Notes: generated by a model from the letters alone, not told the origin. 64,000 nt of DNA from Micromussa lordhowensis (GCA_964020085.1 OZ026601.1:35393101-35457100); one strand, 5' to 3'; positions 1 to 15,000 are shown, counted from the first letter of the stretch. Numbers and translations: made by a program.

Positions 1-38
1 CCGGGAATTTTGGAGAAGCCGGAAATGCTGGAACGCCC
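1..38 (+). CDS. Collagen helix exon 1 (cut by window edge)
   Basis: Reads [12 protein letters not shown] after two bases of a preceding codon, then donor GTGAGT. The acceptor lies outside the window. Confidence 0.85.
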
Positions 39-827
39 GTGAGTTGAACATAATAAACTTCATTTCAAATCATTCCAAACATAAGAAGAATTAAATTTGA
101 TGACATTTAAACCAGAAATAAATAAATAAATAAATTGACTATGTTTAACGAGGGGAGCACATAACAGTCTTCGACTGACAAACCCGTGGCCCTCGAATTC
201 CCGATCGAATTGGAATTTAGAAATGTTGATTTTTGAGGAGGGAGGAAAACCGGAGAACCCGGAGAAAAACCCTCGGAGCTAGGGCGAGAACCAACAACCA
301 ACTCAACCCACATATGACGCCGGGTCCGGGAATCGAACCCGGGACACATTGGTGGGAGGCGAGCGCTCTCACCACTGCGCCACCCCAGCTCCCCATAAGG
401 GAATAAGAAATAAGGCCCAGAGTAGTAAGATAGGGGTTGAATGGGGGAACGCAAATCCGCCGATCCGCAAACCTAATCACCCCTCTCCAGAAATAATCCG
501 CAATGACACTTTTCAAACTTAACAACGCTCTATGACTTGTAAACATAGCTTGCGCTTCCTTCTCAAACGATCAGATCCAAATACATACATCATACATCAC
601 TTTTATTTAACCTCGGATTTTTTAGAGTAGCTTATGCAGCTAATATCTCCGAGCATTTAACCATCAGACGAGAGATAGACCACCACACCGGGAACTACGT
701 CCCCTACTCTTTTCGAACAGTGTGTGGGTTCTTTTACGTACCACAGAATTAATTATGAAGAGTTGTGAGACGGGGCCTACGGTTTATCGTCCTTATCCGA
801 GAAGACTAGAAAGTCTAACCATTTGCA

Positions 828-860
<33 letters not shown>

Positions 861-3800
861 ATATTTAAAGAACCTGAGTGTTGGTCCGGCCGGGGTTTGA
901 ACCCGCGACCTCCCGCACACTAGTCCGGAACTCTACCTACTGAGCTAACCGGTCGGTGGTTAAACTCGCAAACTAATTGCGACCTGACAATCCACTCTTT
1001 TGCGAGTCAGTTTTTGTGTCATGTGTATATCCTAAAATGTCCAACGTTAATCTCTTGTCAGGGAAATCCCGGCGCGCTTGGGCCAAGAGGAGATGTTGGA
1101 TTACCTGGCACTGATGTGAGTTATCTACCTCGAGCTCTAAGATGTATTTTTTGGTAATGCTTTTCCAAACTTCAATGAAAAATTCAATACAACATAAGCA
1201 GCATTCTACATAGTACCACTTTGATTAGTCTTTGACTGTTCGCATCACTGTCATAGAAACCCAACAGGAAGTTGTCACTAACGTATCAACATCAATCAGG
1301 AACCTTGCTAAATAGTGTCCTATTGTCCTAATCAATGCCGCAATTTTTTTTTTACTTATGCTAAGATGATGTTAATTTGAAGATTACAGAGGTGGGTTTT
1401 GGACTCGGAAGGGAGGGGTGGGGAAGGATTCGTAGGGGATGAGTAGTATCCCGATGACTTGAATGCTTGAACGCCAATGCTTCCTGATAGTGAGGAAACT
1501 TTCTAACTTGTTTGCTGCTATTGTTTTTGTTGTTGTTGTTTTCACCATTGTTATTTTGATTATTTTAGGGAGACCCTGGTCCAAGGGGAAATCTTGGACC
1601 TCCGGGATACCCTGGAAATACGGTGAGCCACAGTCACCCTATTGAATTATCTGAATTTAAAGCAGTTCTGTCGCGATAGTACTGAATGATGTTTTGGTGA
1701 ATCTTGTGATATACGAACGGGAAAAAAGAACCCTAAGATTGACAAGGATTAGCCTTATTCAAACCAAGATAGTTTTGGTCCGGTACTCCTCAGGTTACTC
1801 TATCAGGAAGTCTCAAGAATTTCCAATATTGATATTTATTATTCAACAAATTGTAACACTATCCAAATATGGTCATGATGCTCTCGATATCTGTCATCCG
1901 TAGGTAACAGATATCCGGCGGTATACGTAGCTCGTACGTGGGAAGAAAAAGTGAAGTGAGAAAATGTCGACAGAGAGATTTAAAAATGTTGGGCTGTTTT
2001 GTTATCAATTTGTTGAATAATAAAACAATTATCCTGCTCAATCTCGCGGAATATCCTCTGATTTTAGCCGACTCGGCCTAGGGCCTCGTCGGCTAAGTAT
2101 CAGACGATATTGCGCGCGATTTCGCAGGATAATTGTTAAATACACCTGGGTGGAGAGAGGCACTGTGAAAGCTGCAAAGTGTTTTTTTTACCCGAGAAGA
2201 CAATACCACGGAGGTAGCTCGACCGTTCGATCTTGGGAGTCCAGTGCGCTAACCATTAGTCCACCAGGCCTTAGGAGCGAAATATGGACTTTCTATTGAT
2301 AGTAACAGACATGGAATAATCGGCACTCGTCAAATGAGCTTGCATTAATTTTAGAGTGTCAACATCTATGCAGGGACCTGTAGGCGATGTCGGCGGGCCG
2401 GGGCTTCAAGGATCAAGGGGTCCAACTGGCCGTGATGGAAGGACTGGATCACAAGGGGATCCAGGGGAGGACGGTGACTTGGTATGCTCTTGATAACTGT
2501 TTTTATTTTTTTCTCCATCTTCTCAGCGGTCCGGAATTCTGAATCCTTCAATCTTATTGGCTAATTGCGCGCGCTGCAGCGGCCCGTATTTTCCCATCCG
2601 GATCGCTCCGAAATTTCCAACTGAAGAAACGTTTCAAGCTTTTTGTAACAGCGTAAAAGTGTGGTAAACAATGTAAAACGTAAACGTTTTGGACAGAGTC
2701 AAACAATTATGAATTCCGATAACGAGAGTCAGCAAAAAAAGACATTTTTGATTTTTCGTGAATGCGCGCGCGTACGCCAGATTTGAGCTGAATTTCTTTA
2801 CTAAAAAATTCAACACAAAAGTTGCTTTTAAAGCAGTCCCGAAGAAAAAAATAAACACGTTATTTGCCGTCCTTGGTCGGTCCGTATTGGGAAAAACTGT
2901 GCCCTTGGTCTTGAGTACTCAAGACCTCGGGCACAGTCTTTCCCAATACGAACCTCCCGGACGGCAAATAACATATATATCTGACCAGTAAAGCTCATCG
3001 GTATTGCCTGGCTGTATTGTGGGGTTAACAACTGTAGGTGTCTTGGCATGCTCTTGATAACTGTTTATCTGACCAGTAAAGCTCATCGGTATTGACTGGC
3101 TGTATTGTGGGGTTAACAACTGTAGGTGTCTTTGCATGCTCTTGATAACTGTTTATCTGACCAGTAAAGCTCATCGGTATTGACTGGCTGTATTGCGGGG
3201 TTAACAACTGTAGGTGTCTTGGCATGCTCTTGATAACTGTTTATCTTACCAGTAAAGCTCATCGGTATTGACTGGCTGTATTGTGGGGTTAACAATTGTA
3301 GGTGTCTTGGCATGCTCTTGATAACTGTTTATCTGACTAGTAAAGCTCATCGGTATTGACTGGCTGTATTGTGGGGTTAACAACTGTAGGTGTCTTGGCA
3401 TGCTCTTGATAACTGTTTATCTTACCAGTAAAGCTCATCGGTATTGACTGGCTGTATTGTGGGGTTAACAATTGTAGGTGTCTTGGCATGCTCTTGATAA
3501 CTGTTTATCTGACTAGTAAAGCTCATCGGTATTGACTGGCTGTATTGTGGGGTTAACAACTGTAGGTGTCTTGGCATGCTCTTGATAACTGTTTATCTTA
3601 CCAGTAAAGCTTATCGGTATTGACTGGCTGTATTGTGGGGTTAACAACTGTAGGTATCTTTCCATGCTCTTGATAACTGTTTATCTGACTAGTAAATCTC
3701 ATCGGTATTGACTGGCTGTATTGTGGGGTTAACAACTGTAGGTGATGGCCACGGTCGAAAAATCGATTTCGCTCATACTTGTAGTTTGAAGGCCCAGGTA

Positions 3801-6800
3801 AGTAACTGAATGAAATCAAGTTAAAATGAATGAACTTTATTTAAGTGTCTGAGTATTTAGCTCAATGTGAACTAATTGTGGACACTAAAATAACATTCGG
3901 ACTACAAAGTAAAATTAAAATAGGAAAATCTCGAGTGTTAAAAAGTTAATTTAAAGTTTACAATCTTTTGTTAAGAAGTTTCATAAAAAAAACTATTTAC
4001 ATATTTAAATATCTCTTATTTCAAAGAAAATCATATTTAATATGTGCATAAAGCACAGTTGCTGCATTTACCCTCAACAAGAGAAGCCAGGTCTTTCTTC
4101 CTAATGTTCCGTCTGAAATTGTCCAGCGATGGTTGCTGCCGATCACTTGGGGATAGTCTGGACCAAAGATATGGGCCCATTGAAATATCCAATATAACGG
4201 CAGAAATTCACGCAAAACGGTCATCATACCGAAACCTTTTAGTACCTTTTAACACTTTTCAGCTTCTTGCTACACAGACGTTTACATAGCTGTGGAACGT
4301 TCTCAACTTTAAATGCATTTACACTGATTCTCCCTTATTCAAGAGATAGTGATTATTTTCATTTCTTGTGTTTTCCGAGCGAACTGAGCCCTTATGAAGT
4401 AGACTAAAGCAAAACTACTGCAGTCCACGGTGCTAGAACGCAGTGATTACGTGACGGACTGAGCAGATGCGTGAAATCTGTAGAAGATGATGGAGCTTTC
4501 TCCAGAACTCAACTTTCCATCGCTTTTTAAATTATGTGATATTCAGGTATCAATTTGCTTTCCTTTAAAGGTTCGTCCAGTACATAAAAGCTTAACTTTG
4601 CATTCAGCATCATGTGATCGAGGAGGGAAAAGAGACGTTTCATAAAGAGTTGAATTGCATTGGCAACCCTGGGGTGGGGGTGAGAAAAAACTCCTGATTT
4701 AAATTTACTATTTGAAGTTGCTATTTAGCACTGAAGCCAATGACATGTAGAGAAAAAAAGTCAGTGCAACATTCACTTTACCACATAGTCTTGTGGATCG
4801 TTTTATACCACCTACTACTGCCTCAATCAGTTTACGAGCCCTGTCTTCGACTCTGGTTTAACAAGCTTTTCAGTTCAATCAAGTTAACAAGAAATAATTC
4901 GAAAACATATACTGTAAGATTTTGGATGTTGCAAAAAGGAGGCCAAATATAATTAAGCAAATGTTTTGTGTAATAGTGAAGTAATTGTTGCGCATACTTT
5001 TTGAGTTTTGTTTTAATTAGAAAAGTGTGTCTACTTAATCGGGGCTCAGTTTGGTCGGAAAACACAAGAAATGAAAATAATCACTATCTCTTGATTAAGG
5101 AAGAATCCATGTAAATACATTTAAAGTTGAGAACGTTTCACAGCTATGTTAACGTCTGTGTAGCAAGAAGCTTTCGGTACAATGACCTTTTTTTGCGAAA
5201 TTTCTGCCGTTATGTATATTACTTTTTGGATATTTCAGAAAACTAACTTGATCCGGCTCCTTCAGTTACTTGCCTAGACCATCAAACTGGTAAAGTATGA
5301 GCAAAATCGATTTTTCGGTCGTGGCCACATTTTTAGAATTTTCTTTGATTTTTACTGGCATTCACTCTTAACTGGCCAGTTATATTAGTCGATGTGTAAC
5401 TGGCGGTATTGTGGGGTCTATAACTGTATGTTTGGTTTAAAAACATTGACGAAAATATTGGCATTTCCACAATGTTAAATTGTTTACACTTAGGGGGAGA
5501 GCGGTTCAGTTGGGCAGCCAGGGACGGAAGGAGCCGTGGTATGTGTTTTGTTTCCTTTTTTATTTGCAAAGACTAAGAGTTATTTTTTTAAGATAAGATA
5601 AGAACCTTTATTTAAGTGTCGAGGTATTTAGCCTTTGCGGATCCTTTTGGGACATTAAACAAGAATGAACTTAAGTACTAACATGCTAAAGATGAAGATT
5701 GACAAGAACAAACTGTTTTTGTTTAGACTAAAGCAAACTACATCATTTCCTTGAATGGAGAGCGCCAAGTGTTTAATCATTGATTTTTTCCTTTTTTATG
5801 ATGACGTAGGGCCAGCAGGGAAAAACTGGCGTAACTGGTGCCGCCGGCTATCCAGGACCCCAGGTGACACGACATGATACTGATTATGATAATTATGTAC
5901 AGGATTAAATATGATCTTTACCAAGTCACTTAGCAGACCTACTCTGATTGCAGAAGATATTTTCGTTGCCGCAAACGCCTGAGATAGTTTAATAAGTAGA
6001 TTGTTGGGTAGATAACCGCAATCGCGAGTAGGTATATTGTAATAATAACAACAATACTAATTATCATCATCATCATAATCATTTATATATAGCGCCATTT
6101 CTTCAAGTTCAATTGTCAAAAGTACTAATAATAGTAATAACAATAATAATAATAATTTTATTTAATTTGGAGTCAGACAACATGAGGAGTGTTGGCACAA
6201 TATTCCGAGCCACTCCCTCAAAAAGAAAAACAAATAGAAAAAGAAGGTGGTTTGCTGACAGATAATTCCATGGTGATAAGTGGATTGTTGATCCTAACTG
6301 TTAAGCCTAACTTATATCTGCTGTTAAATAAGGGTTTAGACGGTCAACAAGGCTTTCCAGGACCGGTCGGCTTAACGGTAAGATGAAGCTAGCGATTATA
6401 TACTGTATATAAATTATATACTTATTTTAAAAAACTGTACGTTTTAATCTTTCAGTCTCTAGAAAAAGCAAAATCAGGCTGATTGCTAACGTTGGTGTCT
6501 CGTCATGAAAGCTGACTATATATCTGTCTAAAAATGAACGATAGACGTTTCAACTTCGAATAGTAGTAGATTTTGATATACATTTCAACAAGAAAAGTAA
6601 CGATAAAAGAGAAGTTACACGCCGTTTCGACGACATTACGTTATGTATTTCTTTTTCACACTTCTATTTCTGTATAAATTTTTATGTTAATTTCTTCACA
6701 TTTCACATTTGACAATGATGACAAAAAGTCGTCGAAACGTCTTGTAACTTCACTTTTATCGTTACTTTCCTTGTTGAGACGTTTCAACGTGTAAAATATT

Positions 6801-9800
6801 CAGTTCGTTATTGTTGACGAAGATTGTGCGTATTAAGAGTTTTAAGGGCGGCGCCTACTTTTGTTAGTGCGCACACGTTCTGCGCATCACGCAAGGCATG
6901 GTTTACAGCCACGCGCGCGCTATGGTTGGCATTGACGTAATCAACTACGCTAGCAAGTACACGACTAAAATATAAAGAAAGCAAAATTTCCCTACAGTGA
7001 CAAATCAAGTTTAATAAACCTGCGCTAAAACCAGGAATACCAGAATAGCAGTGTATCGCTAACCACTAACTGTTAACGGCTTCCAGTTGAAAAACTAGCT
7101 GTTATCTGTCGAAAGTTATACTGAAATCCAAATGTAAACATGTACCTGCAGATGGCGTAGTGCGCGCAAAACAAGTGCGAGAGACGCAAATGTTTTACTT
7201 ACTGGGGAAGTGACAGCAAAAAATGTACTGGGCACTGTAAAAGTTTTCAAAAAAGATGAATAACTTTAAAAAAACGTGTGGTTTCCCCGACATTTTATGT
7301 TATGAAATGTAAGTGCAAGCCTATTCAACACGTAACTAGTTTCTGGTTTTGAGGAAAAGCTATTCAGACTGTATTTTTGGCTGAACCAGAGGAAGGCTGT
7401 CAAAGACGCTAAAAGCGCAAAAAATTGTCTTTTATGTTACATTTTTCCATGTAGTTTTACGATATTTATTTATTTATTAAATGTGTTTGATATTCTGTAT
7501 GTAAAGGCTAATTCTAAGGAAATATGTGAAGAAATATCCTTTCTTTTTTTCAGAAAATGCTGTCAGCATTTTTGTTGAGATTCAAAGCTTATTATCTCGA
7601 ACAAAATACGTTGCTACTCCCATTTTTCTTTGTGGATTCAAATGGCCCTTGCAAAATTTACGTTTTCTGCATGGTCCTAATTTGGCACAAAAACCTTAGT
7701 AATTAGTAGGCACCGTCCTTAAAACTGGAAGCTGAAAAGCATGGTCAAAATTATAACTATCATCCGCGGAATTACGCGGTTTTTCTCAGATAACCCTGAG
7801 ATCCGAGATCTGAAAATCCACTGACAGCTGTTAAATTGACTGAAATTGTAAATCATGAATGAAAAATCCCGAAAAATGTAACTGAATGTAACGCTGAATT
7901 CGAACACCCCGATTCAATCCTTCATTAAGTAAATAGATATTCTATAAGGATCTACAGTGTATGCGGTTGGTCTGTACAGGCCCAGCCTGAACTCTTTCCA
8001 ACAATAAAGGTTCCAGAGGAGAGGTTTGGACAGCATGTTTAAGTGAATGAAAACATGTTACTTGATACTCAGGGTATGCCCGGTCAATCCGGATCTCCAG
8101 GAGCTCCAGGCACTGTGGGTCTTAAAGGTTCCAGTGGCAGGCCAGGCTCCCCAGGTGAAAGCGGCTTTACAGGTATGACGGGGGAACAGGGGGCCCAAGG
8201 AAACTCCGGGAGAAATGGCCAAGAAGGGGAGCAAGGAATTCCCGGTGGAAAAGGATCGAAAGGAGCCGCGGTGAGAGTCTGGGACTGAAATAAAGAATTA
8301 TTTTCCATTTCATTCATTTTTATGTTTTATACCACCCCATAGACATCTTGAAAGAATTGACCTTTTTTTTTTTCAAGTTAGTCGATGGTCAACATAATAT
8401 TATCATTTCTTTGGCATTTCGTCTTTAACAAACCGTTTTAAGGTTTGCCTTAAACTGAAAGTCATTTTGTACATTCAGCCATGGTTTTTCAAACGATGGG
8501 TAATGCGATCCACAGGATAAATCTAGTCACTATCCGGTGGATATCCTGGTTTGTTTTGTCAACACTTTATTTATCGGAATGAAGGATCGATAGGGTTATC
8601 AACCTTGAGAATAACAGGTCCAAGAGAAAGTTTCGTCACAAAGCTCTTCAGTATTAGCTCACTGTGTTTCGTTCTTCTGTTATTCTATTTTAGTATTGCG
8701 TAAACTATCTTGGGGAAATATTTTCACGTGACTAAACAATTCAATTGGCTATTCCCGTCTTTCATTAGTTTCTTTCTTTTTTTTTGGTCTTTTGCGTAAA
8801 TGCTCTTACAACATGAAAAACATTAAACTTGTTGACTTTTCGAAGTTGACTGGTAAAATTTTGAACGGTTTTGCGAACGGCCTATTATACCATTTGGTGA
8901 CCTTATAATCTGTGATCGATTACTAAAGTTAGTTAAAAAAGTAATTTTCTATGATATAAACATTTAACTTTTACAGTCAAATGAAGTGAAGCGTACCCCT
9001 CAAGATTACATAAACGAATTGCCTATATGCATATATATTGTTGAATCAGTCGTTCCAAGAATACGACTTACGGGTTCAATTTTTACAGGTTCAACTCAAT
9101 TTATTGCATGGCTAGCTCCTTGAGCGGGCAACATAAATCAAATCCTGCGTTGTGATTGGCTACCCGAGCGGGAAAGATCTTTCCCGCTCGGGACTACCCG
9201 CCGTGTCCCGCAAGAAAAATTTTCCTGAAAGCCGTATAAATGCTTTATTGACCAAGCTTGTTCGGTCAAGATGGTTTGATATTGGCCTCGTTTCTCTTTT
9301 TTTTTGCGAGTTTATGGACCTCGACTCCGTCTCGGTCCATAAACACGCAAATAAAGGACTTGACCAATATCCAGCCATGTTGACCTCACTTTTGGTCAAT
9401 AACCCATATTTATTAATGTAGTGTTGTGATGTACGCTTCACTTGGTTTGAATGACGTCACACTGACTCTATTCCATCCTTCAGGGCGATCCAGGGCCGCC
9501 GGGAGAACAAGGAGAACAAGGAGTCGCTGGAGTACAGGTTAAACAGGAAACAATTTTGGGTTAACCCATTGACACCTGAAGTTTTTTGGCAAAAACGCAT
9601 CTTTTAAACATTTCTGTCATTTTCAGCCTGGATATGAGCTATATTAGCTCCGATCTACTCAACAAATCATTTGCATCGTGAAAGCATGCCTTTCTTTGGT
9701 TTTAGGACATTTTTGCTCGGGTATGCGCACAAATCCAAACTTGAGATTTCCCTGCATGATTCACCCTCAATCGACCCAATTTCCCTGATCTGGGCATTGT

Positions 9801-12013
9801 TGGAAAGATCTTTTCCTCCTGCAGAACTTGAGTATAAGTGATGCCAATTTTCGTCAGAGGCGATTGCGTCAGAAGTGGAACAAAGGCCAACGCTTGTCAC
9901 GGCCGGTTAGGGCCGGCGTCAATGGGTTAACTGTGTGTGTATCATCCGTGAACAACCACTAACAGTTACAAGCTTACGCGTCTGTTTGCAACAGATATAT
10001 AACTTAACGTTTACCCTTGCTTCTTCAACCGCAACTAATAAATCCTTATTTAAACTGAGACTCATTCAGCGATAGACTTTCTCGACCTAGCTAAATAAAT
10101 TTATAAAACAGCGAGAAAGCGATAAGAGAGAAGCCATATTATTTTTCTGAAGATAGAAAACTCAGGATAGCGACTTTAAGATCTTATATAGTTTTATCTC
10201 ATATCTCTAATTTAAAAACTCCCATATTTTTACTCTGATGTATCTTTCAGGGTGAACCCGGCGATATCGGAGAGACAGGACGACTAGGAAGTCTTGTAAG
10301 CTAATTATAGTGAATGATCAACATTTATGTATATAATATTGGATGATTTGCGGTAACTATCAGTTCCAAAGCATTTTTGAGTGAATATATGTTTCGTATA
10401 GGGTTCCGCTGGAGAAGCTGGTCGAGCGGGATTTACGGGAGACAAAGGAAGTGAGGTATGTACGACCAGGCCATATTAGTTACGTTTCGTTTTACTGTTG
10501 CTACCAGTTGAGAAACAGTTTGATACACCTAATAATTAATTAATTAATTAATTAATAATTAATTAGATAATTTGTTTAATTTTCTCGTCGTTGTATCCAT
10601 AAAACCTTGAGTAAAACTCAATCAATTTTACAGATTTTCTTTCAGTCTAATTCGTATTTTGAAGGCGTCAATTTACTTTAGCTATGTTTCAGCAATATCC
10701 GAAGTTTTTGTCCGAGGTTTTTTTGGCAAGTAAAAAGTAAAATAAACCTGCGTTCGGCGGACACCTCTGTAGAGCGGACGCGGACACCAATATTAAGGCA
10801 GTTTGTTGCACAAAACCTGCATTAAGCGGACACTTCGAGGGCTTTTTACTTCTAAAAGCCCAGCTCTGACACCGTTAACATTGTTCAGCGATGTCGTTTT
10901 AAAGCTTAGTAGATAATTCCAGATTCATGCATTGAGTGTCTGGACATTATGCTAACAGCAGTCTTTGATCTTACACGGTGTTACAAAAGGGTTAATAATT
11001 AACTATTATTGCTGAACCTGTTTAGAGCGGACACCCTGTATTAAGCGGACACTAGTGAGGGTCCCAACGGTGTCCGCTTAATACAGGTTTCACTGTAGTT
11101 ACAACGCTAAACTGATAAAAAAATAATAATGTTCGGCGTTCGCGAAAGGTTTGCTTATTACGATATTTCTACATCTAGAATATAATTCCCAGAGCACACG
11201 AGAAAAGTTAAAGAATATTTCACATATCACCTTGTCTCTTTCCCATAGATGCTTAGCCAGTAACTGAACAATCAAGATAACAATGCCTTCTTATTGCGCC
11301 TCAAAAGCAATCTAGGATCGCTTTGGCTTTGCTTTGGTCCGCGCTATATTTGTTTAAAAAACTCACGTCATCGATTAGGACAATGAGATGCAAAAAATTG
11401 TGCAAACAAATCATCAATTGTTAACCCGAGACTTCTCGTACTTGCCAGTTAGCGTCAGGCTTGTTTGCTTCGAGTTTGTAGTGATCGGCAATCGAGATTG
11501 CAACGACACACTAGCTGAATTGAAAATCACCCTGATAAACTTAGTGAGCAAAATCAATTTCTGTTTCGCCTACTGAGTTTTATTCCGTTTAATCCTTAGC
11601 CATTCATTTATATACCAGGGAAACTATTGCAAACACAGCTAGGGATAATGATGTGTTTTTAAAAAACATGTTTATGATGGATAACAAGAAAACAGTTTAC
11701 ACATTAACTGATGTTTTAAATATATTTTTAATAGGGCGCAATGGGTCGTCCAGGAAGCCCAGGCCCTCCGGGTCCCGCTGGACGGAGTGTGAGTGGGTTC
11801 TAATCAATCGTTACATGTTATTGTAGATTTTTATACAATATAAATAAAAATGCAATTGACGTCGGTAATATCTCTATTTTTTTTCGAGAATGTTTATATA
11901 TGCATTTTAAAAGACTGCTTGTTTTGTGTTCTCCGATACAAAAATTCAACTTCTTCTTGTTTTCTGTTTGTTTGTTTGTTTGTTTATTAATAATACACAT
12001 GAAAAAATTACTC

Positions 12014-12046
<33 letters not shown>

Positions 12047-15000
12047 TGTAACACCAGTGCAAAAAGTGTAACACCGGTGCAAAAAGTGTAACACCAGTGC
12101 AAATTACACGTCGTAATTCTGGATAATGATTGGCAGAAAGACAATGAGAAATTTTGTAGGCCAATGATATCATGTAAAGCAGTGACAAAAATTTTGTACG
12201 AAAAAAATGGCTTCAAGAAACATCTTCCGGCAAATTTTCTGCGCGATTTTTTTCATGTTTGTATTTCAATTTGAAATTAATTTGCACTTGTGAGTTTTCA
12301 AAAAGCTGAAATTGCATTCGCCGAAGCGGCTCGTGCAATTTCAGCTTTTTGAAAAACTCACTCGTGCAAGTTAATTCCAAATTGAACTCGAAACCGTATG
12401 ATTGTCTATACTTATAGGGTGGATCCGGAGATCGAGGTTCTCGCGGTTTTCCAGGATATACAGGATCAAGGGTAAGTATTTTAGTACAGAAAAGAAGAGA
12501 ATATTCTTTCTTTTTCAACCCTAACTTTGCGATGTCAAAAAGTAGAAAAAGGCCTCACTTTAGCTCTTTTGTATATTCGATACTTAGGGTGAAACTGGTT
12601 CCCAGGGTTTGATTGGACCAAATGGTGTACAAGGAATGGAGGTAAAGATAAACATAGCCTTTGCATTAGAATCTTTGGCCTATTATAGCTGATTATGTAA
12701 TTCTAGCTTTATTTGCACGATCATAAATGCATACAGTGTTTCAAAAGCTTTTGTAAACAAAATCTAAAACAGTAATGATTATCGCGAACATAGTAGTATA
12801 GCGATCAAGTAGAATATTGCGTAGATCAAAGCAAGATGAAATTAATTTTGCTAATTGAATATTAATATAGTGATTTGAAGAAGTCATAAGTTCGCCAATG
12901 GTTTGTAACGATGATAATTGTACGTGCTGTTTAAAAGTCGGAACTAGATCTTCTATTTTTCTATAAAATAAAGTATTTATTCCCACAAGTCTTAACACTA
13001 GCCGGCGTAGAAAGCTTTCGCTTGCTCGATCTCCTCGCCTGGTTAACGGGCTTGAACTCATTACAGGTGATAATGTAATTCCCACAACCTGTTTATAGTC
13101 TTTACGTTAGCATCTTTGCCTGATAATTGGTGATTATAAAGCTCCCGCAACGTGCATTTGCTGGGTTGCAAAGTCAGCTTGGCGTTTGAAGGGTTTTAGT
13201 CAATATTTCTCCCTTTTTGTTTCTTTGTTTTGTGTGAATTAAGTTTGAGATTCCTTTTTACTTTCGTTTTTTTCCCCTTTTTTTTGTGTTTTTTGTTTTT
13301 CAGGGAATTGTTGGAAATCGAGGTTCAAGAGGCTCCCGAGGTCAAGTCGGTATGCAGGTAATAAAAACATGTGCAGGGTAGGATAAAAAGACCGTTAGAA
13401 TAAACATTTCTGCCGGAAGCAAAATTTCAGTCTTACTACAAACAATGAATTCGTTTTTTTCGCTTTCTAATGCCTTGTCTTCCTTGTCTTCCATTTACGT
13501 CTTTTTTGTACTGAGATAAATGATCTCTAGTCAGCTCTTTAGGACGATTGCTCAGTCATTATTTCCTCTGAATTGCATTATAATTCCATACAAGCTAATT
13601 CGCTTTACCACTAACTTTGGCTCGCTTAGTAAAAAACCTTCACGCAACGATAGGAGAACGTCTTTACTTGTTATTTTACTTGGTCTAATGTCCCATTCAC
13701 ACAAGCTAAACTAGTTTAACTAAATCAGGTTAGGGTTTTCCCAATTTGTCGATTGCACTTGGCAGCCATTTTGAGAAGACAAATTTCAAACCAGCTTGCT
13801 AACATGTTTTAAATCAAACAGGTTTTTGTGTACGGCATAAGCATTTAATTTAAACCTCTTTAAAACATGCTTAACATGTTGGTGTGAACGGGCTCTAAGT
13901 TTGTTGCTGTTGAGAGTTATCGTTCGGTGAGTATTCTCGGGGTTTTGTCTTAAATAAAGAATACTAACCTTGTAAAAGAAAATAAAGACATGTTAAGTGA
14001 CTTAATACCAACGCGCATCTAAATAATTCTTTTTTAGGGCGTGCGAGGCTTGCTTGGTGTTCCCGGATTGCAAGGAGAACGGGTAGAGTAATATTCTTTT
14101 TGGTCTGTTTAAACCATAATTATCCACTTCTGAATAATAGGAAGACATTCTAATTTTTAGTTCACAATTACGCAACAAATAAGGATGCAGAAACTCAACG
14201 TAAATTTTCCAAACAAAACACTGACAAGGGAATAAATAGGACAAGGTGAGCAAAGAAACGCCCACCTGAAATGCATATTTTACAATAACTACACAAATTC
14301 TCGCACGCTCACTGGCTAACTTTCATTGTCAATAAGCGGACAGACACCTGAATTTATAATTTCTGTATTTTTTTGTTATTGTAAAAAACAAAATGACGGC
14401 AATTTTTCATGGGTCTGTCCTGTTGTTGACAATGAATTTCGTCAAAGTAACTGTTCACTGTCAAACTAGGTTTTGTTTTGTTTTGTAGAATTCTTTTTTC
14501 CAACAAGTTATCCGATATTTTCGATTCCGTTAATGTTCTCAGCATCATCTTGAACTTCGTAATGTCACTGCAAGCTTGGGTACCACGTCTTAGTCAGTTA
14601 TGTTTTATCTCTAGGGAAGGAGAGGTTCTAGAGGCGAACAAGGATTAGCAGGAACACCTGGAGCAGCTGTAAGAATTGAAATAAAAATAAAAAAAGATGA
14701 AGCTTTACTTACAGTACTAAAGGTTCTCACAACCGTACTAAATGGGGCATTAAACTACTAAGAACACCATATAAATCTTGGTCTGCCCCAAAGACTTCAA
14801 ATTCTTGGATACTGGCCCCAGTTGTTCAAAGGCTGGATAACGCTATCCACCGGATAAATCGCTATCCAGCGGATAAGTGTTAACAAAACAAACCACGCTA
14901 TCCACTGGATAGGGATTTATCCGGTGGATAGCGTTATCCACCTTTCGAACAACCCGGGCCAGAGCGATAAAGAGAACTTCAATAGCGGGTTATCCTCGAA

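Noticed and set aside
329..394. tRNA gene
   Set aside because: A and B boxes are present but the anticodon and acceptor stems do not close, and a SINE body and tail follow. The same holds for 894-957, 15172-15240 and 51850-51925.
2978..3745. Regularly spaced array that could suggest CRISPR
   Set aside because: The 88-bp units are contiguous with no unique spacers, and the setting is an animal intron.
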